Shown here in pieces: positions 12,157 through 22,560 of a stretch of 64,000 nucleotides of DNA. A model generated the notes under the pieces. It saw only the letters and a program-made list of their open reading frames with translations, did no database searches and was not told the origin of the DNA. This DNA comes from Athripsodes cinereus (lineage: Eukaryota; Arthropoda; Insecta; Trichoptera; Leptoceridae). Position numbers and translations under genes: made by a program. Positions within the stretch are counted from its first letter, which is position 1. Each line of letters starts with the position of its first letter. The stretch lies in the NCBI GenBank assembly GCA_947579605.1, contig OX388328.1, positions 12,627,684 to 12,691,683 on the forward strand. Direction: 5' to 3'.

Positions 12157-12169
12157 TTGTTTTAACGAA

Positions 12170-13000
12170 CAAACGTAAACCGAATCAACGCATATCCAAA
12201 TCTTACCATAGGTCAGTTGTATACACATTTTACTATGTATGACACAAACTGGTAGAAGTTATATTAATTATTTTTCTATGTATACAGCACATATAAAGAA
12301 TGATTAAATAGTAGTTATAACATAATTTATAATGTGTTAGATGTATTACATACTTTACAAGAAATAATATTAACTTGACGATACCTACTCTTAAGAAAAA
12401 TCTTTATAACGACTGCTCAGATCCGTAACTCAACTAGTAGAAATATATTGAAGTACCCAACAGAGTAGATGCATGTTATAAACATAAAAGCTGTCCTCTC
12501 CGCTCCAACAAAGTTTTAAGAAAATACTTAGGCAAAAAAAATATAAGAAACATATGGGTTAGTTTGAAGACTCGCCCATTGCACAGTATCATTTATTTGT
12601 ATCACATTGTTTTATAACTTGGTAATTATGTATGCTTCTTATTGTGCAATAAAGTTTATTATTATTATTATTATTACAAACAAACCAAAATACAACCTAT
12701 TACAGTAAAACATATTTAGAACTACTTCAGATTAATCATTCCAACTGATCACACTCATCCATAGTCAACCTACTTGAATAGGTATTAACTAGGTAGGTAT
12801 GTTGTATATGATACACATACATATGTGAACTTCCTTAAGGAGTGCACAACACAGAGTTTCGACGCTTATGAATCGACTTAGGCTTGGTTAAGAGTACTCT
12901 TTAAACCTAGGTAACATTCCCAATTAATTCCTGTGTGTCATGCTTATCACATTTTTTGTAATTTTTTTGAAAGTTGTATATATATATGTTACAACTCAAT
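12170..13000. other. AT-rich interval with a LINE/SINE-like tail
   Basis: At 12635-12675 the string GTGCAATAAAGTTTATTATT ends in (ATT)n, as in retroposon tails. No element body could be traced upstream. Otherwise nothing recognised. Confidence 0.4.
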
Positions 13001-13004
13001 CACA

Positions 13005-13112
13005 GTAAGTTAAAAGCTTGTGTCGTGAATGGGGACTTTGCCGGCACCTGAGATTGAACCGCGCACCTCATATGCATGAGGTCAAGACTCTACCTCCAGG
13101 TTACCGACGAGC
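13005..13112 (-). mobile_element. tRNA-derived SINE (tSINE1) fragment
   Basis: The inverted block GACTCTACCTCCAGG plus TTACCGACGAGCTC and GACTTTGCCGGCACCTG matches the head of the complete copy at 30395-30575. Confidence 0.7.
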
Positions 13113-13232
13113 TCATAGATTAATATTGTATTATTTCAATGTGTCCAAATCATTTCTACTACTACTCTATACCATCAGGCATATCCTCTCTGTACCAATA
13201 CACCAGAGAACTTCCTGTCTTTTCTGTAATGG

Positions 13233-13734
13233 GGTGTTTACACGTGGTGAATATCGCCAGGATACCAAAATATCGTCAGCCATTTGAACCGTGTGAACAG
13301 ATTGTCGATAAATCTGAAACGATAAAAAACAGTAAAAACGATATCGTCTCACGTTGACCACTTTTCAACTTTTGTTCCTGGTGGAACGATGCGTACATGC
13401 ATAGATGTGCGCAGCATCCATATCTATGGTTAAAACTTTATAACCGTTTCCCGTTTCGTGACTGTTGTTATCATTGTTTTTGGTTTGTGGCGTTTGTTCC
13501 CTTAATTAAAAGACGCCTTATATCCTCTACTATAACATTTTCAACTAATGATTAACCACTCCGCGATCTCCAACTCGACGTCCGCCATTTTAAAATCAAC
13601 GTTAAGCACATCTGACAGATTGAATCTATGTCGGATGACTGTGTAACACGTTTTCCGATAAATAGTCGTCCGACGGATTTTGTTTTTTACGCAAGCGAAA
13701 TCGTCAGGACTTTATGTCGTCTCGTGTGAACACC
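13233..13734 (-). mobile_element. 502-bp TIR element (family H), copy 1
   Basis: The ends are GGTGTTTACACGTGG and its imperfect complement CTCGTGTGAACACC. It is the inverted partner of 16988-17510, sharing GCGAAATCGTCAGGA, TGGCGGACGTCGAGTTGGAG and CGTTTCCCGTTTCGTGACTG along its length. The short frame starting MADVELEIAE is broken by a stop here. No transposase is present, so it is non-autonomous. Confidence 0.75.
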
Positions 13735-14083
13735 ACATTATATAATATAATGGGTTACAATCCATTGGATTGGTCTGCAATGAGTTTGGATTTTCTTCTC
13801 TATTCCTCCCTATTCTCAGCCAGTTTCTTCAGCTCTACGTATGAGCCACAGTTCATATCCCTCTTCAGTTGGTCCATATAAGCGTCTCTTGGTTGACCTC
13901 TGCCATTTGTGCCTTCGGTCCTACCCTCCGCGATGGCGATGAGCAGTCCTGGGTGCCTGATATTGTGGTCAATATAGTTAGCTCGTTGTTGGCTGGTTCT
14001 TTTAAGGAGTTGCCTTTTTTCGCCTACTCTGGTTAACACTTCTTCTTTTTCGATGTGTTCTGCTGACCAATGAATCTTCAGCA

Positions 14084-14745
14084 TGACATTAAGGGTTGCG
14101 CCCTCCCTCACCCATGAATGTTACAGGAATGTCAGTGCCTATGTCATCCATACTCTTCAAGCAAATTCTTTCTAAGGAAGGGCTCAAGTTTCGTCTAAAG
14201 GACCCCCCTGACAAAACCCTGAAATTAAATACAACCGTTAATTTTTTTTATTTTTTTTAAGGGCAGCGCCCGCCACATATCTCGTGCCGTACCTGGAGAT
14301 ATGTTTCTCCATAACGACACACACATGCACAAACAGGATTTAATGTCGCACTAAAGCGAGAAATGCTGCCCCGAGGGAGCACTCTAGATTCAGTGGCCAC
14401 ACACCAAAAATGTTGGTGCAAAAAGGGAAGGGAAGAAATAGGAAATTGCCTTCCTCTCTATGCAATATCGTCAGTTACTTGAAGGGGATATTAGGCTACC
14501 AAAGAGAGTACAGAAGTTTTTGAAGGCGAAAAAGTTTTTCCTTGTGGCCACCAAGTCTGCATGTCCTACAGGTCCAGATAATGGACCACGAACAGCAACG
14601 AGCATCTCCTCTCTTTTCCTACTGATGTCGGTGTGGAAACAATCCCACAAAATATGTTCCGACGTTTGGGATTCAGAATGTTACCGTTAATGTCCACCGA
14701 CTCTTTATTTTACAATATGACTTAGAATTAGCTTACAGTCTTCTT
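14084..14745 (-). repeat. repeat M inserted in RTE-D
   Basis: 14084-14242 matches 41745-41905 in reverse (GGTTGCGCC, GTTACAGGAATGTCAGTGCC, TTCTTTCTAAGGAAG, ACAACCGTTAAT) and partly 22785-22838. Class unknown; its body is broken by the insertion at 14243-14682. Confidence 0.55.
14243..14682 (-). mobile_element. R1/jockey-like LINE fragment with poly(A) and 9-bp TSD
   Basis: ACCGTTAAT flanks the insert at 14234-14242 and 14683-14691. The minus strand encodes TSEHILWDCFHTD and GHADLVATRKNFFAFKNFC, the end of a non-LTR reverse transcriptase frame, then GGCGGGCGCTGCCCTT and an A-rich tail at the left end. It is a 440-bp 5'-truncated insertion. Confidence 0.8.
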
Positions 14746-15120
14746 CATGAGTCTGTAGCACCACATCTCAAAGGCCGCCAACCGTCAGCTTTCTCTCTTA
14801 CTGATGGTCAACCACATTAGACATTAGGAAACTAGCGGAAAAGAGACCTATTATTTACCAGGGACTCACCGAATAGTTTTGTTGTTGTTGTTATTCAAAG
14901 TGTGTTACGTGTTTGATAGACCAATCCATTAACTATATGAAATATCTTTTTGCTGTTGCATTGTTGGTTACACTTGCTGTTTGCAAAACACCTGTGTGTC
15001 GGCAAACAACATTTCATACTAATTATTATACCTGTAAATACATAACTACTTATTTTTTATTAATCGATATATGAAATAACTTAATAATATTTTAGTGTGT
15101 TTGTTAATATGATATTAACT

Positions 15121-15390
15121 TATGTATCCCGTGGAGCACCCGGTAAAGAATTATTGGTCTCCCACTCTTCTCCATAAGTTTTTGAGTGTCCTACTATAAA
15201 AGGCAGGTGCTCGAAAAAATAAGACATTTTACATCTTAAATTCAGCAGTGATGAGGCTTGCCACTCATCTGGAGTGTCTTGATTTTGTGTTGGCACGGAG
15301 AGGACAGCTCTCATGTTTTATATGCAGCTGGTCTGCTGGCTACCTCACTTGTGGGATGTGCCGTGATGGTGCAGTAGTAGTAGTAGTATT
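15121..15390 (+). mobile_element. SINE-P copy, near full length
   Basis: Runs from CGTGGAGCACCCGGTAAAG through TCTTCTCCATAAGTTTTTGA, GTGCTCGAAAAAATAAGAC, TGATGAGGCTTGCCACTC and GCAGCTGGTCTGCTGGCTAC to GGGATGTGCCGTGATGGTGC and an (AGT)n tail. The last ~35 bases closely match the RTE-A and RTE-B 3' ends. Confidence 0.9.
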
Positions 15391-15612
15391 TAACCAATCA
15401 GCAGGGATACTCTTGACACAATATAAATACGATCTTAATCTAGTCTTGATCTTAATCATACGACGCGTGAAGTAACTATGATCAAAAATATCGCACTACC
15501 GCGAGATTGGTATGCATGTATTTTTGACTAACAGTCACTTCGTGCGTCGTATGATTAAGATTAAGATTGTATTTAGATTTTGTCAAGAGTATAATATAAC
15601 CCTACAGACATC
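15390..15612. mobile_element. palindromic MITE, intact sister of 6844-7305
   Basis: ACTCTTGACACAATATAAAT at 15410 is complementary to ATTTAGATTTTGTCAAGAGT near 15590. The arms extend through GATCTTAATCATACGACG on both sides, leaving a loop of roughly 70 bases. No coding capacity. Confidence 0.75.
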
Positions 15613-15619
15613 TCGCTTG

Positions 15620-15735
15620 GGGAACCATATTCACACAATGTTATATTGTACAAAATCTAATAAGAAGAAGTGAGAAATGCTTCCCAACGGCTACAAATTG
15701 GCTTCAGGTTGGATAACGTCACCTTTTTCGGTAGT
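15620..15735 (+). repeat. repeat K fragment
   Basis: AGAAGAAGTGAGAAATGC, CCCAACGGCTACAAATTGGC and TTCGGTAG match the better copies at 33395-33620 and 57440-57600. Class unknown. Confidence 0.5.
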
Positions 15736-15799
15736 TCGGTTGGACAAAAAGAGCGCTGTTCTTCCGTCCGCAAGGGTTCCGTCGGCAAGGGTTCCGTCG

Positions 15800-16250
15800 A
15801 CCCGGGCGTCCATCTTTCACAATACACCCTTCCTATAACATCAGAGCGCAGGGAATGTCGTGGAAAGAGGTGACACAATTGACGCAGAGACGCTCTGAAT
15901 GGAGGAGGCTGGTTTCTGGCCTTACTTACTTTACTTTTTGTATGGCTTCGGCTTGCATTAATAATAGTCGTCAGGGTGGTCTTTAAAAAGACCTTTTTTG
16001 CCGATAAGGCCGTGAGGTACACTGACGTACGGCCGCCGTTTTTGTGCTATTTCGTTTCGTGCATTAATTTTAATATATCTTGTCTTTTTCATTTTGTGAG
16101 TTCAATAGTTTATTTCTTTCTTTCTTTTTGTCTTTTCTTTATCGCTTAGTTGGGCACTACTCACAGGGGAGACCACGAGAAGATATAGCACATCCTCCCC
16201 GATTCTGGCCTGTGCTCCCGAGAGGAGCGTTGAGGGCGATGAATGAATGA
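15800..16250 (+). mobile_element. LINE C-terminal fragment split by a second insertion
   Basis: 15840-15922 encodes SWKEVTQLTQRRSEWRRLVS and the frame resumes at 16203 with CTGTGCTCCCGAGAGG and a (GATGAATGAATG) tail. The interrupting 280 bp (15923-16202) is flanked by TTCTGGCCT at 15914-15922 and 16203-16211. Its left end has a TTACTTACTTTAC tail and resembles the minus-strand LINE at 25298-25680. Confidence 0.7.
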
Positions 16251-16306
16251 ATGAAACTTTCAGTAGTGCACCGGATGGGATTAAGCTACCAGGCGACATT
16301 GTAGGT

Positions 16307-16530
16307 TAGCTTTATTGGATAGAGCACTCCTCGCGACAAGGTTAGGGATGTGGGTTCAAGTCCCGTCCGGGGCAACACCGAATAAGGTGAGTTGTCTTTT
16401 CTAAGCCTTTTCTGGTAGTTCCATGTGTTAAATTTACATGTATGTATTTGTTAAACATTGTTTTTACCCCCCCGATAACACCGGGCGTACTGACTAGTAC
16501 GTTCACAATACAATGTTACATAAATAAAAA
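16307..16530 (+). mobile_element. tRNA-derived SINE (tSINE3)
   Basis: A box in TTAGCTTTATTGGATAGAGC and B box in GGGTTCAAGTCCC, spaced as in a tRNA, then GGGGCAACACCGAATAAGG and a body ending ACATAAATAAAAATTAAAT. The 5' GTAGG end does not pair with the 3' CCGGGGC end, so this is not a functional tRNA gene. Confidence 0.7.
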
Positions 16531-16649
16531 TTAAATATTTTTGATAACTTGCATATCAAGATTTTAGACACATACTTATGTATATTATTATTTTTATTAT
16601 TATTTATTTATATATGTCGGTTGTCTTTTAAACTAAAAATAATAAAAAT

Positions 16650-17653
16650 TAGATATGTAACGAATACTAGGCAACTATTCGGTATTCTGTCTATTCGGCA
16701 CACATTTTAACTATTCGGCCGAATACCGAATATTTAATCTATTATTTGGTATTCTGCCGAATAGTTTAAATGTAAAACTGGAAGGAACTAATAATATCTT
16801 GTAGATTGTTGCTATTTCATTGTCAGCTGCAGGTGCATAATTTTATTAATCGTCAAATATCTTATTAATTAATTTAATTTGATATGGAGTGAAACTACAT
16901 AATATTATTATTGTTATTATTAATGTTGGAACACAAAAAATCGAAAAAATGTACCACGCGGCAAGTAGTCTAGTATGACTATGGTGTGTTGTTCTCACGA
17001 GACAAATATCGCCAGGCGAATTTCGCTTGCATAGAAAACAAAATCCGTCGGTCGTCCATTAATCGTTAAACGTGTGCACACAGTCCAGCGGCATAGATTC
17101 AATCTGTCAGATGCCCTTTGATTTTGACGTTGTTTTCAAAATGGCGGATGTTGAGATGGAGATCGCGGAGTGTTCATTATTAGTTGAAAATATTATAGCA
17201 GAGGTGCCTAAGGTGCCTTTTAGTTAAGGAAACAACGCCACAAACCAACAACAAAGATAACAGCTGTCACGAAGCGGGAAACATTATAAAATTTATAGGT
17301 TATAAAGTTTTTACCATAGATACGGATGCCGCGCACATCTACAAATACGGGTATTATTGCACCAGCGAAAAAAGTTGGAAGGTGGTCAACTTGAGACGAC
17401 ATCGTGTTTACTGGTTTTTATCGTTTCAGACTAGCTGTCAATTTGTTCACACGGTTCAAATTGCTGACGATATTTTGGTTTCCTGACGATATTCGCCTCG
17501 TGAGAACAACGTTTGATGCACCTACACGAAGATGCGCGGTCGGGAGTAGGTACCACACGCTCTCACTATTTTTTTGCCTAATATTCGGTTATTCGGCACA
17601 TGATCTTGCATAATATTCGGTATTCGGCAAATATACTATTCGTTGCATCTCTA
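16650..17653. mobile_element. hAT-like element with TTCGG-rich ends, carrying a nested element
   Basis: The ends read TAGATATGTAACGAATA and, inverted, TAGAGATGCAACGAATAGTA. Many subterminal copies of CCGAATA/TATTCGG lie within 100 bases of each end, typical of non-autonomous hAT elements. The flanking 8-mers ATAAAAAT and ATACAATA are only weakly alike. The middle is taken by the family-H element at 16988-17510. Confidence 0.65.
16988..17510 (+). mobile_element. 523-bp TIR element (family H), copy 2, nested
   Basis: The ends are GTTGTTCTCACGAG and CTCGTGAGAACAAC. In this copy the short frame at 17143 stays open for 28 codons (MADVEMEIAECSLLVEN...), followed by CCACAAACCAACAACAAAG. The short frame could be the first exon of a lost transposase, but no catalytic domain is left. 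Confidence 0.75.
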
Positions 17654-17659
17654 ATACAA

Positions 17660-17920
17660 TAAGTAGTTTTGTTGAAGATGTGGCGAATAGCGCAGTATTA
17701 TAGAACAAGTTATTCAATAAATTAATATAACTGATAAAATTTATCGCTGATTTATTGGAAAGAAATAAACACGCCTTCCGTCTCGCAAAAAATAACATAA
17801 TGTTTTGGTATATTTAAAAACACACGGTATTTGGTGGAAAAGTATTAAGAAGAAATGAAGTTCAAATGAAGTGTTTGAAAAAACAAGGACAATTAAATAA
17901 TAATAATATAGAATTTGTAT
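17660..17920. other. AT-rich interval, no gene seen
   Basis: Unassigned sequence between the hAT-like element and the L2-like fragment. Confidence 0.4.
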
Positions 17921-17924
17921 TTGG

Positions 17925-18125
17925 CGCCGTTTAATGATCCGTGACCATCTCAAGGGCGCCGTGAATTTTCTTGCAAAGCAGTGTTTTCAACTTACTCCTG
18001 AATGTGACATTAGGTTGGTTCTGTTTTAAATCCGCTGGTATTTGGTTCCAGGAAGTTGGCCTCGCAACGCCAAAGCTCCTCTCTGCGAATTTGGAAGTGT
18101 CTGCCCTGTTTTAGAGTGATGAATT
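17925..18125 (-). mobile_element. L2/CR1-like LINE 3' fragment
   Basis: The minus strand reads as the end of a LINE frame: GVARPTSWNQIPADLKQNQ, then KLKTLLCKKIHGALEMVTDH and the 3' sequence TTAAACGGCGCCAAATAC. At least seven relatives occur in the window (25930, 30960, 31395, 44198, 45185, 45375 and 62140). Confidence 0.75.
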
Positions 18126-18139
18126 GTGCCATCTGTCCT

Positions 18140-18240
18140 AAAAATCTTAATTTTTGTTGGCATGGACAGTTTGCATGTTTATAACATGCAGCTGATCTGC
18201 TGACTACCCCACTTGTGGGATATGCCGCGATGGTGCGAGT
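18140..18240 (+). mobile_element. SINE-P 3' fragment
   Basis: TTTTTGTTGGCATGGACAG, ATAACATGCAGCTGATCTGC, then CTACCCCACTTGTGGGATAT and GCCGCGATGGTGCGA. Confidence 0.75.
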
Positions 18241-18269
18241 GTCTGTATTTTGTAGAATTGAAAAAAGGT

Positions 18270-18395
18270 AGCTATATTATTTTATTTTCCATAACTAAAT
18301 ATTTAATATATAAAGGGAATCGTGTATTTTTTATATTTATTTGTTTGTGGAATTGAAAGAGTTGCGTTGATTCTATGTATTACCAATTAAATTGT
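18270..18395 (+). repeat. TIR repeat R, internal part
   Basis: CCATAACTAAATATTTA, AAAGGGAATCGTGTATTTTT, TTGTTTGTGGAATTGAAAGA and TACCAATTAAAT align with 51045-51170 and, inverted, with 49795-50010. Confidence 0.7.
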
Positions 18396-18399
18396 GACA

Positions 18400-18715
18400 C
18401 TCATTCATGTTTTTTTTCTGTGTGGGTGTAAGGTAGGTAAGTTAGGTTAATGTAGTGAATGACAGTTAATCTGGATTGTTTATAAAAATATATTGACTAA
18501 TTATTCCTATTGTAAGAACAGATAACTGTTATTCTTCTTTATATTGTTTTTTTATTGTCTAATGTGGGAGCTTTTTTTATAATTTTACTATTCTTTTATT
18601 TAAAATTGACAACCTTATAGGCTTCAAATTTAATATTATGAACTTTTCATTTGTGTGCACTTATAAATAGGGCGATATATTGATACCATTTTTTGTCTAA
18701 CATTGTTTGTTTTTA
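18400..18715. other. AT-rich interval, no gene seen
   Basis: Nothing recognised. Confidence 0.4.
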
Positions 18716-18723
18716 TGCATAGG

Positions 18724-19239
18724 TAGTGATGTGAGTAGAGAAAATTCTCCAAAGAAATTTCTCGTTCTCAAGAAATTTCTTCTCTGATGGAAGAGAAATT
18801 TCTCTCCATAATTTTTCTTAGTGGTATTATGAACCTTTGCCCAGTAGATACTTTTCGCAGCCAACCTGATGGATCCAAAATTTATGGGGCTGAGTAAGGC
18901 CCAAATCAGAGGTTTTTAACACTTTTTTCCATGTACGTACCTGCAATTTTTTTTTAACTTAAATATGGGCATGTGGGGTGTCAAACATCAAGATTTTACA
19001 TCAGTTATTAGCACTTTTTTCTATGTAGGTACCTACCTAACATCTTTTGTTTCCATAATTAATTGGTGATAAATTGTCTCAACACTTGTACATTGTTATT
19101 GATTGATTGAATAAAGTATTTATTATTATTATAATAATGTTAAATAAAAAATAAAAAAAAATCTCAGAAAATTCTCTACTTCGAGAAATTTACCGAGAAA
19201 TTTCTCCAAAAATTATTTCTTGAGAATTCCACAAGACTA
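18724..19239. mobile_element. hAT-type non-autonomous element, copy 1
   Basis: Starts TAGTGATGTGAGTAGAGAAA and ends GAATTCCACAAGACTA. The flanking octamers TGCATAGG (18716-18723) and TGCATATT (19240-19247) match at 6 of 8, the size hAT elements generate. GAGAAATTTCTC words crowd both ends. The inside shares TACGTACCT and GGGCATGTGGGGTGTC with 58839-59185. Confidence 0.7.
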
Positions 19240-19540
19240 TGCATATTTATATTGTCTGTAGTGTACTGTTGATGAGAAATAAATAAATAAATAAAAAAAA
19301 TCGATATGTTGAGTTATGGAAGTTATGGACAGTCGGTATATTTGCCGTGACCTATCATAGTCTAGTCACTCAGGTCAGTCGAGAGTCCACTGAACACGAT
19401 TATTAAATGTTAGACATTAACGCAAATATTATTTGTGCACTTGAAATCTTGTATGTAAACAATAATCTCTATGCCGGAGCGAATCTTCATTATGTCACGA
19501 AACGACATTTTTTAGTAAAGCCATTTTTTTTTAAATAAAT

Positions 19541-19755
19541 TGCAATGAAGCACCCGGTAAAGAACTAGTCTTCCACTCTTATGTCCTGTAAAAGACAGGC
19601 GTTCGTAAAAAAAATTTTTTCGTCGTTAATCCAGCGATGAGTTATGCCTCTTATATTTGAATTAACTTTTATTAGCACGTAGCGGACAACTTGCATGTTT
19701 ATCACGTGCAGTGTGTGTGCTGGCTACCCCACTTAGGATAAATGCCATGATGGTA
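19541..19755 (+). mobile_element. SINE-P copy, diverged
   Basis: GAAGCACCCGGTAAAGAAC, GTCTTCCACTCTTATGTCC, AATCCAGCGATGAG, GTAGCGGACAACTTGCATGT and GGCTACCCCACTTAGGA, then GCCATGATGGTAT. Confidence 0.7.
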
Positions 19756-19855
19756 TGACAAACAATGAAAGAAAACTTTTTGTCTAAAAAAAATCTACCA
19801 CTAGGTACTACTTACTATACCATCACGGTAGGCATATTCCACAAGTGGTATAGTG

Positions 19856-20290
19856 TATGCGAGTGAAACTTGGACGTGGTTGAAGAAGGATGAGAGTGGA
19901 ATAAATGCCGTGGAGATGCGTTCACTGAGAAGAATGGTTGGTAAAACGTTGCGTGATAGAGTGAAGAATGAGGATATCAGGAGAATGTGCGGATGCGAGA
20001 AGAGTGTTGTGGAGAATGCGTGTAAATAAGTTACGACGGTTTGGACATGTTGAGCGAATGCAAGATGAAAGAATGACGAAGAGGATGTATTTGTCTGAAA
20101 GAGGGTGTTTGAGGAAGCGCGCACGTGGATCAAATCCTAAAGGACGGCCGCGTGTTTAGTAAGAGAAATCGGCTAACATGTATGAGAAATTGTATGAATG
20201 TGGAGGAAGCGAAAGAAGTTTGTAAGGATAGATCTATATGGCATTCCGTTCTCTCTGCCTACCCCTCCTGAGACATGATGTGAGGGTATA
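19856..20290 (+). mobile_element. RTE-B 3' fragment, frameshifted
   Basis: Encodes YASETWTWLKKDESGINA, MVGKTLRDRVKNEDIRRM and RVNKLRRFGHVERMQDERMT, then CKDRSIWHSVLSAYP with a GGGTATAGGTAGATAAATAG tail. A one-base insertion near 20010, a deletion near 20118 and later breaks shift the frame, so it is a pseudogene. SINE-P pieces abut both sides. Confidence 0.8.
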
Positions 20291-20314
20291 GGTAGATAAA
20301 TAGATAGATATAGC

Positions 20315-20390
20315 CAGCAGATCAGCTGCATGTTATAAACATGCAAGCTGTCCTAACCATGTCTACAAAATTTAAGACATTCAGTATGAT
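20315..20390 (-). mobile_element. SINE-P internal fragment
   Basis: CCAGCAGATCAGCTGCATGT, TAAACATGCAAGCTGTCCT and TTTAAGACATTCAG. It joins directly to another RTE-B piece. Confidence 0.7.
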
Positions 20391-20765
20391 GGGGATAGAG
20401 TGAGGAATGAGGATATTAGAAGAATGAGCGGATGCAAGAGGAGTGCTGTGGTGCAAGAGAATGCGTGTAAATAAATTGAGATGGTTTGGACATGTGGAGC
20501 GAATGGATGAGGAAAGAATGACACAGAGGATATACTTGGCTGAAAGAAAGGGTGTGAGGAAGCGCGGACGTCCGAGAACTACGTGGATCAAATTCTCAAG
20601 GAAGGCCGCGTGTTGAGTAAGAGAAAGCGACGAGAAATTGTATGAATGAAGAAAAAGCGCAAGAAATAATATGTAAGGATAGATCTATATGGCGTTCCGT
20701 TCTCTCTGCCTACCCCGCTGGGAGACTGCGTGTGGAGTAGTTGATAGTATAGTATAGTAGTATTT
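20390..20765 (+). mobile_element. RTE-B 3' fragment, frameshifted
   Basis: ATAGAGTGAGGAATGAGGAT, RMSGCKRSAV, LRWFGHVERMDEERMTQR and RKRGRPRTTWIKFSRKA are readable in shifting frames, ending in a GATAGTATAGTATAG tail. It is dead. Confidence 0.8.
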
Positions 20766-20789
20766 ATATACATATATAGGTAAAATATC

Positions 20790-21480
20790 AAATATGATGT
20801 TAAAGTTATATAACATGGCTATATACTTACTGTGTAGCAGGCAAAATATGAAACATGTACCATGTAGGTGAGTAATTACTCAGGTACTAGAATATAATAT
20901 TATTATGTATAGATACTAATGCTTAATAGTAATGATTGAGAAGTTACAGACAATGTTTGAAATATGACATCGTGTCAAATGACTAGGAGTTTTTAGTTGA
21001 ATGTTTTTTATCAAATAACTATTGTATACTGTGTAGTTAACAATATTGTAGGCTCTTTGAAATTACGAACACTGATATTTAATTAACACAAATATATTCA
21101 ATAATAATCCTATTTACAAATTGTCGAACACAACAGTCAAACACGCAGCGAACCAGTGCAACCCAAGGTCGTATCTATAATGAGCGCGATCCCTATAGGA
21201 AGCTAACCTATATAGACAATATCGTATTGCTACTCACTCATTATCACCTGTTTACTTGTAAACAAGTCCAAGGTTCAATTTACATGTTCAGTGTACAAAG
21301 TCCATACCTACACTACCATAACTTTTTGTAAGTAGGCGCATTTCGCGTCTTCACTTATAAGTGCAGGAAGAATACCTAAATTTAATTATTTTATTCTCAA
21401 AAACATTGTTTTTTTAACAATATTGTTTTGTTTTGTTTTTTTATCAATATTTTTCAATTCTCATCACAATTATATGCAAA
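20790..21480. other. AT-rich interval, no gene seen
   Basis: A more GC-rich patch near 21125-21200 (ACACGCAGCGAACCAGTG, GAGCGCGATCCCTATAGG) is unlike the rest but matches nothing I can name. No repeat partner was seen. Confidence 0.4.
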
Positions 21481-21485
21481 ATCAA

Positions 21486-21712
21486 TTTATCTCTATCTAC
21501 CTACCTTCATGCCGCATTCCAAGTGGGGTAGGCAGAAATAACAGAATGGCATATTTGACTATCATTGCATCCTTCCATCCTTTCACTTCTCCACATTCAT
21601 GATGCAATTTCGCAGACATGCACGTCGATTTCTCTTACTCAACAAGCAGTCATCCTTGAGAGTTTTATTCAAATGCTCCAGCTACGTAGTTCTCGGATGT
21701 CTGCATGTTTTT
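21486..21712 (-). mobile_element. RTE-B 3' fragment, degenerate
   Basis: Left tail TATCTCTATCTACCTACC, then ATGCCGCATTCCAAGTGGGG, GTAGGCAGAAATAACAGAA, ACATGCACGTCGATTTCTCT and GTAGTTCTCGGATGTC. All are the inverted RTE-B C-terminal codons. Confidence 0.75.
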
Positions 21713-21714
21713 TT

Positions 21715-22215
21715 TAAACGTGGAAAGGCAACATGATCCACACTCTGAAGAAGCTGCTTTCCGTTGCAAATGTTTTCCAACACATCACCACTCCTACTCC
21801 AACTCTCGACCTCCTCATTACATCCTATATTGAAGAGAGACTCACCTCACACCTGGATATCTCAGGAGTCATAGAGTATTATTTATCAGCACATTTTTTT
21901 AACATGTGTAGACAATTCACACAGACCGAGCTAGTCCCAAACTAAGACGCATACTAACACGACGATACACATACATACATACACATACATAGCTTTTTAC
22001 ACTAGCATCCATTATATAGTCATAGCCAACCACACAATATCCACTTTAGTTGTGAGACTTGGTTCATTTGATTGATTGAATATATTATTATTATTACATA
22101 CATACATACAGACATACAAAGTAATAATATGTATTATATTATTTGACTAAACCGGTTAGTTGGAAGCTCTGTAATAAGCTTACACTATGCATACATTTAT
22201 TTTTACATATATCTA
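21715..22215. other. unassigned interval with CATA microsatellite
   Basis: A 70-codon open stretch at 21733-21945 has no domain I recognise. Its GAGAGACTCACCTCACAC is close to a minus-strand stretch near 27485, which hints at a further repeat. (CATA)n runs are at 21967 and 22096. Confidence 0.35.
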
Positions 22216-22217
22216 CA

Positions 22218-22345
22218 ATTCACTTCCATAACTCAACCAGTAGAAATGTCTTATATACGAAAAATCACCATTTTTGTAATTATTTTGCTATATTTATATT
22301 ATTATGCTTTAAAAATACACAACAGAAAGTGAAATATATCTACTT
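22218..22345 (-). repeat. TIR repeat R, one end
   Basis: TTCCATAACTCAACCAGTAG, AAATGTCTTATATACGA and CACAACAGAAAGTGAAATAT match 50424-50530 and 52440-52550. The start CATAACTCAACAAGT is the presumed terminal repeat of this family. Confidence 0.65.
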
Positions 22346-22350
22346 TATAA

Positions 22351-22560
22351 CTAGCTGACCCGGCAAACGTTATTTTGCCATATACATTATGCCATATAGG
22401 TACATTTGCCATAATACTAATATCGCTATTAAAAAAAGGGGTTGATGGTAGAAGGGTGAAAATTTAGGGCTGTATGTATTTTTTAATTCCTCATAAAATG
22501 ATATTAAAATTAAAAAAAATTGTCCACAAAATAAAAAAAAATTGGGGTAGACCACCTTTA
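22351..22560 (+). repeat. CTAGCTGACCCGGC repeat, 5' part
   Basis: TAGCTGACCCGGCAAACGTT, TGATGGTAGAAGGGTGAAAA, TTTAGGGCTGTATGT and TTGGGGTAGACCACC match 31171-31345. The opening is familiar from a repeat that is very common in moth and butterfly genomes. Helitron-like or retroposon origin cannot be decided from this fragment. Confidence 0.6.

Larger units (their letters stand above)
13790..14825 (-). mobile_element. RTE-D 3' fragment, split by nested insertions
   Basis: 13790-14083 encodes on the minus strand MLKIHWS..HIEKEEVLTRV, GEKRQLLKRTSQQRA and GRGQPRDAYMDQLKRDM, the C terminus of an RTE-type endonuclease/reverse transcriptase. The part that should follow directly (as in the copy at 23860-24260) resumes at about 14748 with GTCTGTAGCACCACAT. 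The ~660 bases between are a repeat that itself holds a second LINE fragment (14243-14682). Confidence 0.75.

Noticed and set aside
20790..21480. GC-richer patch as a possible LTR or promoter
   Set aside because: No second copy, no TG...CA ends with duplication and no primer-binding site were found.
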